From: Hexactinellida sp. DTS-2022
Taxonomy: Eukaryota > Porifera > Hexactinellida
NCBI GenBank assembly: GCA_028753945.1
Contig: JAPNXP010000002.1
Span: forward strand, 2,666,001-2,730,000
Reading direction: 5' to 3'
DNA: 64,000 bases
Shown: positions 44,379-55,026 of the stretch, one piece after another
Layout of the letters: every line of letters starts with the position of its first letter
How positions within the stretch are numbered: the first letter of the stretch is position 1
Translations under genes and position numbers: made by a program
The notes under the pieces: generated by a model
Seen by the model: the letters and a program-made list of their open reading frames with translations, nothing else
What the model was told of the DNA's origin: nothing
The model's database searches: none

Positions 44379-45554
44379 TCATAAATATATAGTAATGTTA
44401 ATATTTATGCATTTATCTATACTATCCTTACATTCTTCTTTATAGTGTCAAATAACTAATATATGTAGAGCTCAGCTCTAGTAGAGTTCAGTTATCAGTA
44501 TGTGTATTCAGGCACTGATAAAGGTCGGTTTTTCTCTGACTTGTAGAAAATAAGCCTGTGGCATTTTCTGAGCAATTAGTAATCATTTATTTGTCAATTT
44601 CTTAAAATTTGGAATCACAATACCGCTCTCAAAGTTATAAATTGAGCAGAACACCATTGGTTCAAGGATTGAATAACTAGAATGAACGAGTCGCTGTGTG
44701 CGTCAGGAATCAGAGGCTGATTGGGTGGTGGTGTTGATTGTGACACAATAGACTCGTCATGAGAGTTAGAAGAGTGAAGAGCGTCAACACATTGAAATTT
44801 CTCTCAACAAGCTCAACTTGTTCAATTGACATTTGTTTTGGGCACAATTCACAAGGAGGAGTTGGAATTCTGCAAGGCACGTTCACATCTTCCTTGCGGG
44901 AACAAGAGGACCATAAAGATGTCATCTACGTAGAGTTATTGAGTAGATATGCTTCAGAAAAAGTACCCAACGCATAAATTATATAATTGACAATCTGAGA
45001 GCCTTCAACTTAGAAAATAAAAGCAAACCAAGGGGCATTATTGGCAAGTAGTGTGACCAGGTAACCGTTTGAAACAGGCAAGAGATGCAAGATGCATTTG
45101 TTTGAATAGAACCAAAATACAACAACTACAACAACAACAACTACAATTACAAATACAAATACAACTATAACAACTACATACAACACATCTAAAATAATGT
45201 TTAAAAAGATACCGATATGGAGTTGAATAAGTGAAGTGACACCTTCCAAGGAGAAGGAGTCCGCATCATCTGATAAATAAAGTATTACCTTGAGATGTCA
45301 CAAGTAACACCAAGATATCGTCCTCCATGAGTGAACTGTTAATGATCAAGGGGGATAGACAGGCATCAGCAAAGGTTGTATAACTGGTAGAGCAGTATAT
45401 AATTCGACCAGTGATCGGTCACAGATCATTAATGAGTCTATTTAGTTCATTATTTTTTCAGATAAATCATAAATTGCAAGGGAAGTTCAATCAATTCAAT
45501 TATTTAACTTTTCTAAATCGATCAACTCAAATCAATATACACTTTAAATATTTA
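44379..45554. other. No gene; (ACA/ACT)n simple repeat
   Basis: A trinucleotide-like run of ACAACTACAACAACAACAAC type spans about 45115-45190 and produces a valine-rich shadow frame on the minus strand. Frames at 44710-44977 on either strand are not recognised. Confidence 0.5.
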
Positions 45555-45845
45555 TTAAATAAGAAATATTGCGGTTTGAATACCTTTTGATATATTGTGA
45601 GTTTCATTCAACATATTATCAATATGATCACATTTATTCATTATTTGGTGAAGTATGTTATTCTTGTAGTATTCATTTGAATATTTAGAGTATATTTCAA
45701 CAAAGATATTATGTTTAGAACTTCCTTGGAATTTACGAGGAAATACATTAATATGCACATAGTTCACCAAGTCTTCCATGGATTCCAGTGTAAAGTAATA
45801 ATTTGCTAAACCTATCAAATAAGTGCATACTGTAAGATTTGTCAT
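45555..45845 (-). CDS. Unrecognised open frame, 96 codons
   Basis: Protein-like composition with aromatic and charged residues (VNYVHINVFPRKFQGSSKHN, then DHIDNMLNETHNISKG). No repeats and no known domain. Could be an exon or a transposon fragment. It lies about 110 bp before the pogo-type pseudogene, on the opposite strand. Confidence 0.3.
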   Translation of the reverse strand: MTNLTVCTYLIGLANYYFTLESMEDLVNYVHINVFPRKFQGSSKHNIFVEIYSKYSNEYYKNNILHQIMNKCDHIDNMLNETHNISKGIQTAIFLI

Positions 45846-45956
45846 TTATACATTATATTGAAAGACCTTGTTTTTAGGGAAATTTGGGGTGGGTTTGGTC
45901 CACTTTTCAATGTATTATCATCCTTATGTTTTATAGCTAATTAACCACAGTTAGCA

Positions 45957-47674
45957 ATGCCTAGATAATATTCACGGACTCCAGGAAGTAGAACCTATCA
46001 AGACTACTCGGCAGGGAATTAGAGTCCGTTTTAAAAATTATTCGCACAAAAAAGATGACTCAGCGCAATGCAGCTAAGTTTTTTAAGATTCCAAGAACCA
46101 CCTTAAGATATAAACTGAAAGGGGAACACCAGTTGCCCATTGGTGGAAACAAAGCTTTGACAGATGAAGCCGAAAATGCAATTGTACAAAATTGCATTGT
46201 GATGAGCGATTATGGATTTCCTCTTGATACGTATGATTTGAAGTGTATTGTTAAATCCTATTTAGATAAAAGTGGATGCACAGAACCAAGATTCAAACAA
46301 AACATGCCAGGAGTTGAATGGACTCGCAGTTTTCTAAAACGGAATAAAAGCATTTCTCTAGGATTTTCTTCAAATATCAATAAAAGAAAAGCTTCCATTT
46401 CTCCTGAATCAATAAATGAATTATTTAATCAAATTTCCTAGGAACTAGTTTCTATACCACCATCGAATATCTGGGACTACGATGAGACGAATTTAACTGA
46501 CGATCCTGGGACAAAGAAAGTATTTTGCAAAAGAGGAGGCAAATATCCAGAGCGAATAATAAATACATCTAAGGTATCTACGAGTATAATGTATTGTGGG
46601 AATGCTGTGGGAGAATTACTACCCCTTATGTGGTTTACAAGGCGGACCACTTGTGGAACACATGGACGGAGGGTGGTCCATCCGGTACAATATATAATAG
46701 AAGCAAGTCTGGAGGTTTGATGGTGTTATCTTTGACGATTGGTTTTTCCAACTGGCTTTACCAAAGCTCAAACGTCAGGAAGGGAAAAAAGTCTTAATAG
46801 GAGATAATTTATCATCACATATGAGTGCGGAAGTAATAAATCCTGCAATGAAGACCAAATAGCTTTAGTGTGTCTGCCACCGAACTCAACACACCTCACA
46901 CAGCCATTGGATATTGCCTTCTACAAACCCTTAAAGGTAAATTGGAGGAAAGTTCTAACAGCGTGGAAATTGAGTACACGGTCAGCCCACTGTTCAGTGA
47001 TGTCCAAGGATCAATTTCCCAGGCAGTTAAAACGACTTCATGAAGCTATTGACGGCAAAGCAGCTGAGAATCTGATTTCAGGTTTTAGGAAAGCAGGAAT
47101 TTACCCAATAGATAGAGGTCAGGTATTAACACGACTCCCTCACAAAAGGGATGATCTTGAATTAATTAGTTCTAGTTTTTTAGACAAACTAAGTGAGCTC
47201 TGAACTGATACAGCTAAAGAACCAAGAAGGAAAAAAAGGCGAATTAATGTTACACCTGGGATGAGTGTAACAGAGGAACGTATCTAAGTCGAAGGAGATT
47301 GTGGAGATAATATTCTTGATGAAGTGATAAATGATCAAGAAGAGACAAATGTAAGGAACGAAGATATTTCGAATTCAAATATTGAACTAGAAGATGTTAC
47401 TGTAGCACACACAAAACATTTGAAACCCAGAGTCGGCTCTCACGTAATTGTTGAATATGAAGGCGAACATTTTCCAGGTAGAGTCTATGTATTGGACACA
47501 AAAGGTGCAGAGGTAAACGTTATGATAAAATCTGGAAAGTACTGGAAGTGGCCGGAAAGAAAAGATGAAATGTTTTATCCGTGGAGCGAAATAAAAATGA
47601 AGATTCGAGACCCAGACCTAGTTAATAGCAGAGGGATGTACAAGGTCCCGGAATTAGAAAACCAATGGTCATGA
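45957..47674 (+). pseudogene. pogo/Tigger-type DDE transposase, nearly full length, broken
   Basis: From the ATG at about 45957 (MPR, then an early stop) the frame gives the psq-type helix-turn-helix, LESVLKIIRTKKMTQRNAAK plus FFKIPRTTLRYKLKG. Next a second DNA-binding part ends TRSFLKRNKSISLGFSSNIN. The DDE domain follows: first D in IWDYDETNLTDDPG (near 46475), second D in KKVLIGDNLSSHM (near 46800), third D in LPPNSTHLTQPLDIAFYKPL (near 46905). The C-terminus has NLISGFRKAGIYPIDR and, after two stops, a tail KPRVGSHVIVEYEGEHFPG ... YWKWPERKD. Damage: stops near 45966, 46439, 47203 and 47286, plus frameshifts near 46620 and 46800-46860. Ends of the element not found. Confidence 0.92.
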
Positions 47675-48489
47675 TTAGACTAGGATGTGTATTTGAATAC
47701 CAAAATCCCGGCATTTATTGTTTCATAATTTAATAGAGGCATTCCATGTCAATTCATCGAGCCAAAAATATGACTATCACAGAATGATTCGAAAATTTGC
47801 ACATTACAACCTCAATATTTTTTGCTATTAACCTGAAATTTTTGGATCGCAAACCCTTTAGGAAGCCAAGTTATGACACCTCTATGTTCTCCCTATTTTT
47901 CTTATATGGTTCTTCCTTCTTATTAGGGTTTTAATTCAAAGTTGAATAATTATTCACTCAATGGTTATTTTGTTTAGATATTCTTTTTCTAGGCTATATT
48001 AATACTTTAGATTCCGAATCTGATCTTCGAATAGCATTTAACAACCGTCTTCCATATAAAATTTTGCTTTTCATCTGAGTATCAGACAATTTTTCCCTGC
48101 AAGTTTAAGTCTTTGATACAAAAAAGGGCCAAATTGGATTTGATCTAAACCTCATCAAAAGTTAGTCTATCAATGGAAATCTATTATATAAAGAATTTGG
48201 AGAGGGCTTTTTTGTTATTGCTTTTTACATGACGAATATTCTCTGCGTATACAACTTAATTAAGAGAACAATATTTCGTTAGCAAATCACCTTATTTTAT
48301 TATCCACTCTACTTGTATTACAATATTTAGTATTATTACATATATATTAATTGACTAAATGTTAGAAATATTCACAAGTCAAAGATGATATGCCATTGAT
48401 TTATATCAAGTAACTAAATGTAAATATCTATTTTTACTGTAATCTATCCAATAAATGTCAAATATGTATATCCATAGCAACCTAGCGGT
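47675..48489. other. No recognisable feature
   Basis: AT-rich, no recognised repeat or coding. Confidence 0.35.
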
Positions 48490-48642
48490 TAGAATTCGCA
48501 ACGGGCCTGAATTCTAGGCCCGAGCCCGGCCCGAAGTCTTCTACCCAGATCCTAGGCCCGGCGCGGCCGCAAGGGCTTCGAGCTCGGGCCGGGCTTGCGA
48601 CCTCTATTAGAGTTCGCAACTTGCCTGAATTCTAGGCCCGAG
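48490..48642. repeat. GC-rich block with 33-bp direct repeats and inverted core
   Basis: TTCGCAAC(G/T)(G/T)GCCTGAATTC...GGCCCGAG occurs at 48496-48523 and 48609-48641. Between them GCCCGAGCCCGGCCC and CTCGGGCCGGGC are complementary. GC content contrasts sharply with flanks. Probably a small mobile repeat. Confidence 0.65.
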
Positions 48643-49155
48643 AATAAATACAATTTTTCTAATTTGTGTATGCATAAACATGACTTTGGGTTTGATGCAG
48701 AGTGGAATTTCTTTGCAACTGCACATGGAAAGTCTCCATGTGATGCTATTGGAGGCAATATCAAGCGTATTACAGCGATAGAAAGTCTAAAACGAATCAA
48801 CCATAACCAAATTCTACATCCTAAAGAAATGTATAATTTTTGCAAACAACATTTTAGCAACATCACATTCTTTTACACTTCGAAGGAAGAAATCAGTGAG
48901 ATACGAGCAAATTTACAAAGAAGATATTCCTATGCTAAGGGAATACCAGGAACAAGAAGTTACCATCGATTTAAACCAATTGGTTCTTCAATTCTCGAGA
49001 TTATGCGAACAAGTGAGCAGGATGATTGTCCTTTAACAATTAATTTAGATAATGCTGATGAGGAAAAACTTTCATTAAATCTCATTGGAAGTTATGTTCC
49101 ATCATGGCCTACTATAATACGGCTATACATGCTGCCGAATCATAGTATAAAATAA
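48643..49155 (+). pseudogene. Transposon-linked 'HGKGPCDGIGG' protein, C-terminal fragment
   Basis: Reads KYNFSNLCMHKHDFGFDAEW, NFFATAHGKSPCDAIGGNIK, then 'GIPGTRSYHRFKPI' and ends LPNHSIK. I recognise the family from many uncharacterised invertebrate and fish proteins ('ATSHGKG(P/A)CDG(I/V)GG..KR', 'GTR.YH.F.P') that occur in multicopy, transposon-like gene sets. Its biochemical role is unknown to me. The frame enters from the GC-rich repeat upstream, so the N-terminal part is lost. Confidence 0.65.
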
Positions 49156-49281
49156 GAGTCCAGTTTTGTAAATTTATTCAAAGCTAAACTATGCTTCCTA
49201 TTGGCATAATTTGTATTGTGTATGGGATAATCAACCATTGCGAGTCCAATGGAACCACTTTTGATAATCTCAGATTTGTGG
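49156..49281. other. Short spacer
   Basis: AT-rich, no feature. Confidence 0.4.
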
Positions 49282-49704
49282 TTAAGCTGTTTAGGCGCCA
49301 TTTAATGATGACGGTAACAATTTTTGGTAAATGAAAAAAAATTCAAATATCATAAATTTCAGTTACTTCCAACTTTCTAATATTTTGATAATAGGAATAC
49401 TAAAATAGGGATATATTTAATACCCCAAATGCTACTAAATCACAAAATGGCGACATTCTAAATTTAAAAAAAAATTATAAACCACATGCTAAAATACAAG
49501 TAGCATCCGATTTACAACTTACTAATTTCGTCCATAAAACGTATATAATTGCTGGTTTATATATATTCATTTCATTATATATTCGGAAAATGTATTCTTA
49601 AGTATATTAGCAAATTATTTTCTTTTTCTTGTAGTTCTTTAGACTCGAATTGTATATTTTGTATATTTGTGGTGTCATCATTAAATGGCGCCTAAACAGC
49701 TTAA
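49282..49704. mobile_element. TTAA MITE T5 (423 bp)
   Basis: TTAAGCTGTTTAGGCGCCAT and its exact complement at the right, the inverted repeat running about 31 bp (to ...ATGATGAC). TTAA at 49282-49285 and 49701-49704. The right TTAA is also the left end of T4. Confidence 0.9.
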
Positions 49705-50226
49705 GGAGATAGAATATCAAATTTCAATAAAAAATCATAATTATGAAGTAGGGTATTTTCGTATTGAATAATATTCCCTGACATGGTATGTTTCCAAATA
49801 TGATGTTAAATTTGATTCCGATTATTTTTGGATGACGTATGCCCTCTCAAACCGCATACACCCAGCCGATCTTTCTCAGAAAATCTTCAGAAAAAAATAT
49901 ATATATATATTTTTCAAAAATTCGAATATATATCAGTAAAACTACCAATAAGAGTATGAAAACTGTTAGGTAGACTTTTTTTTGTGCGTACACAATTTAG
50001 GGCATCCCTGAGTCTCGAATCCAAGACCCTCAGCTCAAAGTTCCTTTGCCAAACCAAACAGTAACCGCTACTCTTCAAAATAAGTAATGTCTGCATATAG
50101 TAATTATATTATTCAATTTATTATACACCCATAGTGAATTTATATGAGAAATATACAAGGACTACTAATTTCATAAATGTTTGTATATCCATTTATCGAT
50201 ATTTATAGCACATTTGAACTCTAGAT

Positions 50227-52260
50227 TTGATGACAAGCAAAGACGTAGCATACTTACCTCCAGAAGATTCAGACAGCAGCAGTCAGGAGATGAAGATCCA
50301 TACGGTACCTAGTACGGGTCTCTCACAGGATGTCGACATGGTGACCCTGACTTCCGGTGCTAGTACGCCTTCCAAAAGTTCGACGCCGCGCAGACGGAGG
50401 GTTTTCGGGATAAAGGTCAAGAGGAACAGAACCACCTTCGCCACGCCTCGCAAGCTGTTCCCGTCGAAGAGATGTCGGATCATAACGCCAGAGGATTCGG
50501 GAGAGACGCCATCAGCTGACAGTCCCACCAGTTCGCAAGCGCCGCCATCAGCTGATACTGCCACCACTTCACAAGCCCCTGAGAGCCCCGTCTCCAGCGC
50601 ATCGAAGAAGCTTGGTACTGGGTTTTCCCAATTTGAAGAAGAAAGGGTTACCTGTCAGATATCTGTGAGAGATCCGCAGTTGACAGAACAGATGGTATCC
50701 GTATCAGAGGTTCGTTCCAATTTGGTAATTGATTCTGGTGTATTGCAACATGTTCTATCTATCTGTGCTATTTGTAAAATATGTAAGAGAGGGGATCTAA
50801 AATTGTGGGATAAGGGTACAAAAAGTTGTTTTGGAAATTATCTTACTCTACGTTGCGGGGCGTGCGGTCGGGGCGAGGATTTCTGGACAGTTTCTGGTAA
50901 ATTTGGTAAGAAAATTGATATAGGTGGTAAATTAGTAAGTAAACGTAATGATACTGTGTACCAATCCGTTCTCGCGGGTCGCCTGATAGGGGTGGGTAGG
51001 AAAAGACTAGGGGTATACCATGACATGCTTGGACTAGCTCCTCCGCCTGACAGCTTCAATCGTATACAAGAAGATTTGTTAGTTGCAGTTGAGTTAGTGG
51101 CCAAGCAATCCATGGATAGAGCAGCGTCAGAGCTTGAGGCTCTCCATGGAAGATGTGAGAACGGGTTGATTCACGACATAGCTTCGTTCGATGGGGCGTA
51201 TCAGAAGAGGTCGACTAAAGGTGGTGGTGGTTATAGTAGGTACTGTTTTGCATCCGTGATTAGTATGACATTAGGTAAAATACTTGCTTTTGATGTCGCG
51301 TGTAATAGTTGCCGCGAGTGCACTCGTATCGCAAACATGGTAGAGGAACAATGCTTGGACAAAGAGGAACACGATAAATTAGTCGATTCCCACCAGCCTC
51401 AATGCCCGGCCAAGTATAGTGCTTACTCTAGCGTGTGTCTAGAAAACGAACTTTCTACTGTGCTCCTAGAGCAAGCACTAACCCGTGGTATTGCATTCGA
51501 TGGCTTGGTCTGCGATGGAGATAATAAAACATTTGCTAAAGTTACCCAGCATAACCCATACGCAGCCATAGCACCTCTCCATAAAATTCAGCGTTACGAG
51601 TGCCTCGCCCACGTTGGAAAAAGGATGAAGGGACACTTGATCGAGCATCAGAAAGACCAACTAAGGGAGTCAAGATCCAATAAAAAACAGGAGAGAACCA
51701 AACTTATAACATTAGGAGGAGCTGAGAAAGCCGTAGATAAGCAGCTAAAAAGTAAATACAGAGGTAAACTAGTGAGAAAAACTATACCAAGAGGTGACTG
51801 GGGTGAGGATGCGGAAGAAGTAAAGTTTCTTAGTGACGAAATGTGTTCTCGAATAACTTCATTATATCAACTTGCGGTAAAACAGCATCTTGGTAACACG
51901 CCGGATATTTTAGAAGCAGTAAAATCAATTCCATTACATTTGGGGGCTACTGATGAAAATGCATCAGAAAATCATAAGTTCTGCCCGAAGGGTCCCCAGT
52001 CGTGGTGTCGCTATCAACGAGCCATTTATTCCGTAGAAATTCCCCCACGTCACCCAAATAATCTTAGTGTCGACGCCGTAGAAATAATAACTCGAGTATT
52101 TTCCAAATATAACTATGATAAAGAATACTTTATAAACCAAATAGCAGACGGACAAACTAGTAATCATAACGAGGCAGTACATAATATTCTATTCACAATG
52201 GTAAGGAAGACAGAAGCAGTAGGATTGATAATAATGAAATTGGGGCCGCTTTGGCACTAA
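50227..52260 (+). CDS. Mutator-type DDE transposase of T4 (677 codons, C-terminus frameshifted)
   Basis: Residues 1-130 are Ser/Thr/Pro-rich with a basic stretch (TPRRRRVFGIKVKRNR near 53-68), perhaps a nuclear signal. Cys pairs at 180/183/186 and 210/213 suggest a zinc finger. The catalytic region follows the metazoan 'Mutator-like transposase' pattern: SFDGAYQKR (Asp 322), FDGLVCDGD (Asp 430), the zinc-like YECLAHVGKRMKGH (about 457-470) and SNHNEAVHN (Glu 649). Normal coding continues beyond Glu 649 in another frame (NNEIGAALALIRYN, near 52225-52268) and again in a third frame leading into the PHD part. Two small shifts within about 40 bases therefore separate the core from its tail. The ORF is otherwise intact. 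The start may be ATG at 50230, one codon after the TTG/ATG reported. Confidence 0.88.
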   Translation: MMTSKDVAYLPPEDSDSSSQEMKIHTVPSTGLSQDVDMVTLTSGASTPSKSSTPRRRRVFGIKVKRNRTTFATPRKLFPSKRCRIITPEDSGETPSADSPTSSQAPPSADTATTSQAPESPVSSASKKLGTGFSQFEEERVTCQISVRDPQLTEQMVSVSEVRSNLVIDSGVLQHVLSICAICKICKRGDLKLWDKGTKSCFGNYLTLRCGACGRGEDFWTVSGKFGKKIDIGGKLVSKRNDTVYQSVLAGRLIGVGRKRLGVYHDMLGLAPPPDSFNRIQEDLLVAVELVAKQSMDRAASELEALHGRCENGLIHDIASFDGAYQKRSTKGGGGYSRYCFASVISMTLGKILAFDVACNSCRECTRIANMVEEQCLDKEEHDKLVDSHQPQCPAKYSAYSSVCLENELSTVLLEQALTRGIAFDGLVCDGDNKTFAKVTQHNPYAAIAPLHKIQRYECLAHVGKRMKGHLIEHQKDQLRESRSNKKQERTKLITLGGAEKAVDKQLKSKYRGKLVRKTIPRGDWGEDAEEVKFLSDEMCSRITSLYQLAVKQHLGNTPDILEAVKSIPLHLGATDENASENHKFCPKGPQSWCRYQRAIYSVEIPPRHPNNLSVDAVEIITRVFSKYNYDKEYFINQIADGQTSNHNEAVHNILFTMVRKTEAVGLIIMKLGPLWH

Positions 52261-52261
52261 T

Positions 52262-52771
52262 AAGATATAATTAGGGTACCTAGGACTTTTAAAAGTTCTA
52301 GAATTGTTACACATAAAAATACATCCATGGCTAATAGAATTATTCACTAACTTAGATAAAGTAAGAGTTGAACATAGCTATAAATTAGATATAAAACAAC
52401 GTAAGCGAATTTCTTCTCGCATGAAACGTAATCGCAAAAATATCGCTAGTATTCGTAGGTTCGGTAAGGGGTACGAAAGTGGAAAATCAAGTACATCGCA
52501 CGTCAGTAATCCTGAAGGGGAAGTAGTAGCCGCCGCAAAGAATCTCGGGGTTCCTACTTCTTCACAGGATGACGACAGTTGCGTAATTTGTGGTAGAGGG
52601 GAGGCAGATGGTATTATTGATAGTCTAAATATAATCGTAAACAGTGACGTGATAGAGTGGATTAGTTGTGGTATTTGTGGCTTGTGGTTTCATAATGTTT
52701 GTGTAGGTTTAGTAGAATCGAAAGATTATTCAGAAGTTGATTGGAATTGTGCAGCGTGTGAAGACCAGTGA
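52262..52771 (+). CDS. C-terminal tail of T4 transposase with PHD finger
   Basis: Open from a stop at 52268-52270 (GYLGLLKVLELLHIKIHPWL...) to 52771. A basic region (KRISSRMKRNRKN) resembles the K/R-rich tail that follows the catalytic core in this transposase class. It is followed by a PHD-type zinc finger, SCVICGRGEADG ... ISCGICGLWFHNVCVG ... WNCAACEDQ, with the C4-H-C3 spacing. PHD fingers read histone tails, so it may guide insertion; that is inference. It most likely formed one protein with the upstream ORF. A separate second gene is possible but less likely, since there is no ATG near the start. Confidence 0.75.
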
Positions 52772-52849
52772 TGTATTGTAATGCTATTGTTTTGTTTGTA
52801 TTAGTATATATCCACTATCCATGTTTTATTATAACTCATTATACTTATA

Positions 52850-53100
52850 ATATCCTTATATTATTCATTCAATTATATGCATCATTTATGTATTAGGTAC
52901 AAAAAACAAAAACAACACAAAAAAAAAACAAAAAAACTTTACAATACTATTTAATATTTATGCATTTATTTACAATATCCCCATAACCTCATTCTACTTA
53001 TAATATACTTATATTATTCATTCCATTATATGCATTCATTTATGTATTAGGTACAAAAAACAAAAACAACACAAAAAAAAAAAAAAAAAAAAAGCAAAAC
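52850..53100. repeat. Tandem A-rich repeat in T4 3' region
   Basis: 'TATATTATTCATTC(A/C)ATTATA' through 'GGTACAAAAAACAAAAACAA' and a poly-A run occurs twice, about 155 bp apart. The T4 fragment at 3784-4850 has one copy. Confidence 0.75.
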
Positions 53101-53339
53101 AACAGAAAAAAATGCTTTACAATACTATTTATGCATGTATTTATTGGAAATGATGACTATTCTGATCCTGGCATTCCAAATAATATAGTTTGTATGTTTC
53201 CCATATGTATATACCCATTAAATATAACCTACATTCCTTTTTCATGTTTCAAATACGTTATAATCGCAACTTAAACAATAGAAGATAACTAGAAAAATTA
53301 TATTTGCCAAAATTTTTAGATCCGAATTCATAGTGAACT

Positions 53340-53990
53340 TTGTAACCTAGCATATCTCAAAAAGTATAAGTCGGAGAGAGAGAAACTATCCCTCGAAAAT
53401 GATCCTTATCAGTAGAGCTACAAATTCGCCTGCATCGGTTTTCGTGTGTTGTTCAAAGTTAGAGAGTTATTAATTAATCATACCAAAATATTATTAATTA
53501 ATTTGGAAATATTTATGTTAAGATGTCAAAGTGACCTTGAGTATATAGAGCATATCTCAATAAGTATAAGTCGGAGAGAGAAAGACTATTCTCAAAAATG
53601 ATCCTTATCAGTAGAGCTACAAATGCCTACGCATCGATCTTCGAGTGTTGTTCAAAGTTAGAGAGTTAATAATTAATCATAGGAAGATATTGTTAATTTA
53701 TTTGGAAAAATCTTTTCTTCAGATTTCAAAGTGACCTTCAATATGTAGGGCATATCGTCAAAATGTATAAGTTGGAGAAAGAAAAACTATCCATCAAAAA
53801 TGATCCTTATCAGTTGAGCTACCAGATCCGCCGCGTCGATTTTCAACTGTAATACAAAGTTATAGAGTTAATAATTAATCAGAGCCAAATATTGGTAAAA
53901 TTTGAGCAATTATTTGAAAATCAATAGAAAAAAATAATTAAATTGATTCCGATAAATGTACGTGGCGGATCTGATGTAACTAATAGTAAA
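53340..53990. repeat. Three ~200-bp subterminal repeats of T4
   Basis: Units begin CATATC(T/G)... at 53351, 53551 and about 53750, each with GTATAAGT(C/T)GGAGA and 'ATGATCCTTATCAGT(A/T)GAGCTAC'. Candidate transposase-binding array. Diverged copies are seen in the fragments at 3784 and 24900. Confidence 0.8.
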
Positions 53991-54228
53991 GAGATAAATT
54001 AGCACTATTTCAGAACTTGCGCCTACTAGAGTAAATTGCTAGCACTTACATTATCTAGTATGGATTCACTATAAGGCTAAACTTTGACTATGAATATCTA
54101 ATTCAAATTTTTCGATTTTTGAAATTCTGAGTATCCACGTCCTTCTTAGAATAATAAGTGCTGTTCAAAAAATGCAATAATAATTGGGGGTCATCGGGTC
54201 TCGAAAATTTGATATTCTATCTCCTTAA

Positions 54229-55026
54229 CTGCATTATTGAATGACCTTTTTCCTTTCACTTTTTAGAAACCTTTGCTTATTTAGTATCCATTATTCACTT
54301 AGTCAGTGTCCATTATTCTCTTATTCAGTCTCCAATATTATCTCATTCAGTCTCCAATATTCTCTATATTAATTCCCATTTTTTTCACTCGCCTTTTAAT
54401 TTTCGTGATATGCTCTTGAATGGCATCTTCTCTTCTTTCGACGGTATTACAGCCTCTTTTATTGGACCACTGTTCTACCTGTTCTACCTGTTCTACCCTC
54501 CCAACTATATCCCTTACGGGCTTTGTGTAATTATTAATAACTCACATTTTACTGGCTTGAGTGATCTCTTTGGTGGCGATCAAGATGTTTCCAATATTTC
54601 CACTACCTTTACTTTCTAGGCTACACTACCAAAATTTTGACTCAAAGGGTTACCCCAACCGACATCTTATCCCGATGGAGATCCCTATAAGCAACGAAAG
54701 GCTGGTCCCCACCTGTGTGGCTGACGATTATGAGGATTATGAAGATATATATTCCTCTGAGGAAGATTATTTTTACCCCTTTATATGACCCATTGATATA
54801 ATAAAATCAGTTGTTGTTAATTGGTTTTCTGTATTGAATGGATAACCTTGCGCACAATGTTGATTTTCTGGTATGAGAAGAGCTGGTAATTGAAAATTCT
54901 TGAGAGAGTTGTTGACTATACACAGAATTAAGTTTTCATCAAAGGTTAGAGGTATCGGTAGGGTAGAAATGGTAGGATATTCAATTGAGTTTAACTTAGG
55001 GCGTGTATTTATGTCATGACCGATGT
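54229..55026. other. No recognised gene; short open frames
   Basis: CATTATTCTCTTATTCAGTC-type phrases repeat at 54290-54370. Two overlapping plus frames (54410-54619 and 54561-54788) are open; the second ends with an acidic, Tyr-rich tail (DDYEDYEDIYSSEEDY). Not recognised. Could be a last exon of an unknown gene. Confidence 0.3.

Larger units (their letters stand above)
49701..54228 (+). mobile_element. T4: autonomous TTAA element, 4.5 kb
   Basis: Both ends are TTAAGGAGATAGAATATCAA (24-bp inverted repeat continuing AATTT). It encloses a Mutator-type transposase and a PHD finger. Non-coding 3' parts include two tandem copies of an A-rich block (52850-53100) and three ~200-bp subterminal repeats (53340-53990). 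End fragments lie at 3784-4850, 15740-16020 and 24900-25260. TTAA targets point to Kolobok- or piggyBac-like insertion rather than the 9-bp duplications of plant Mutator. Confidence 0.88.

Noticed and set aside
45010..45249. Valine-rich 'membrane' protein on the minus strand
   Set aside because: Produced by the ACA/ACT simple repeat on the plus strand.
49701..54228. Classical Mutator element with 9-bp duplication
   Set aside because: Both ends are bordered by TTAA and the flanks show no 9-bp direct repeat.
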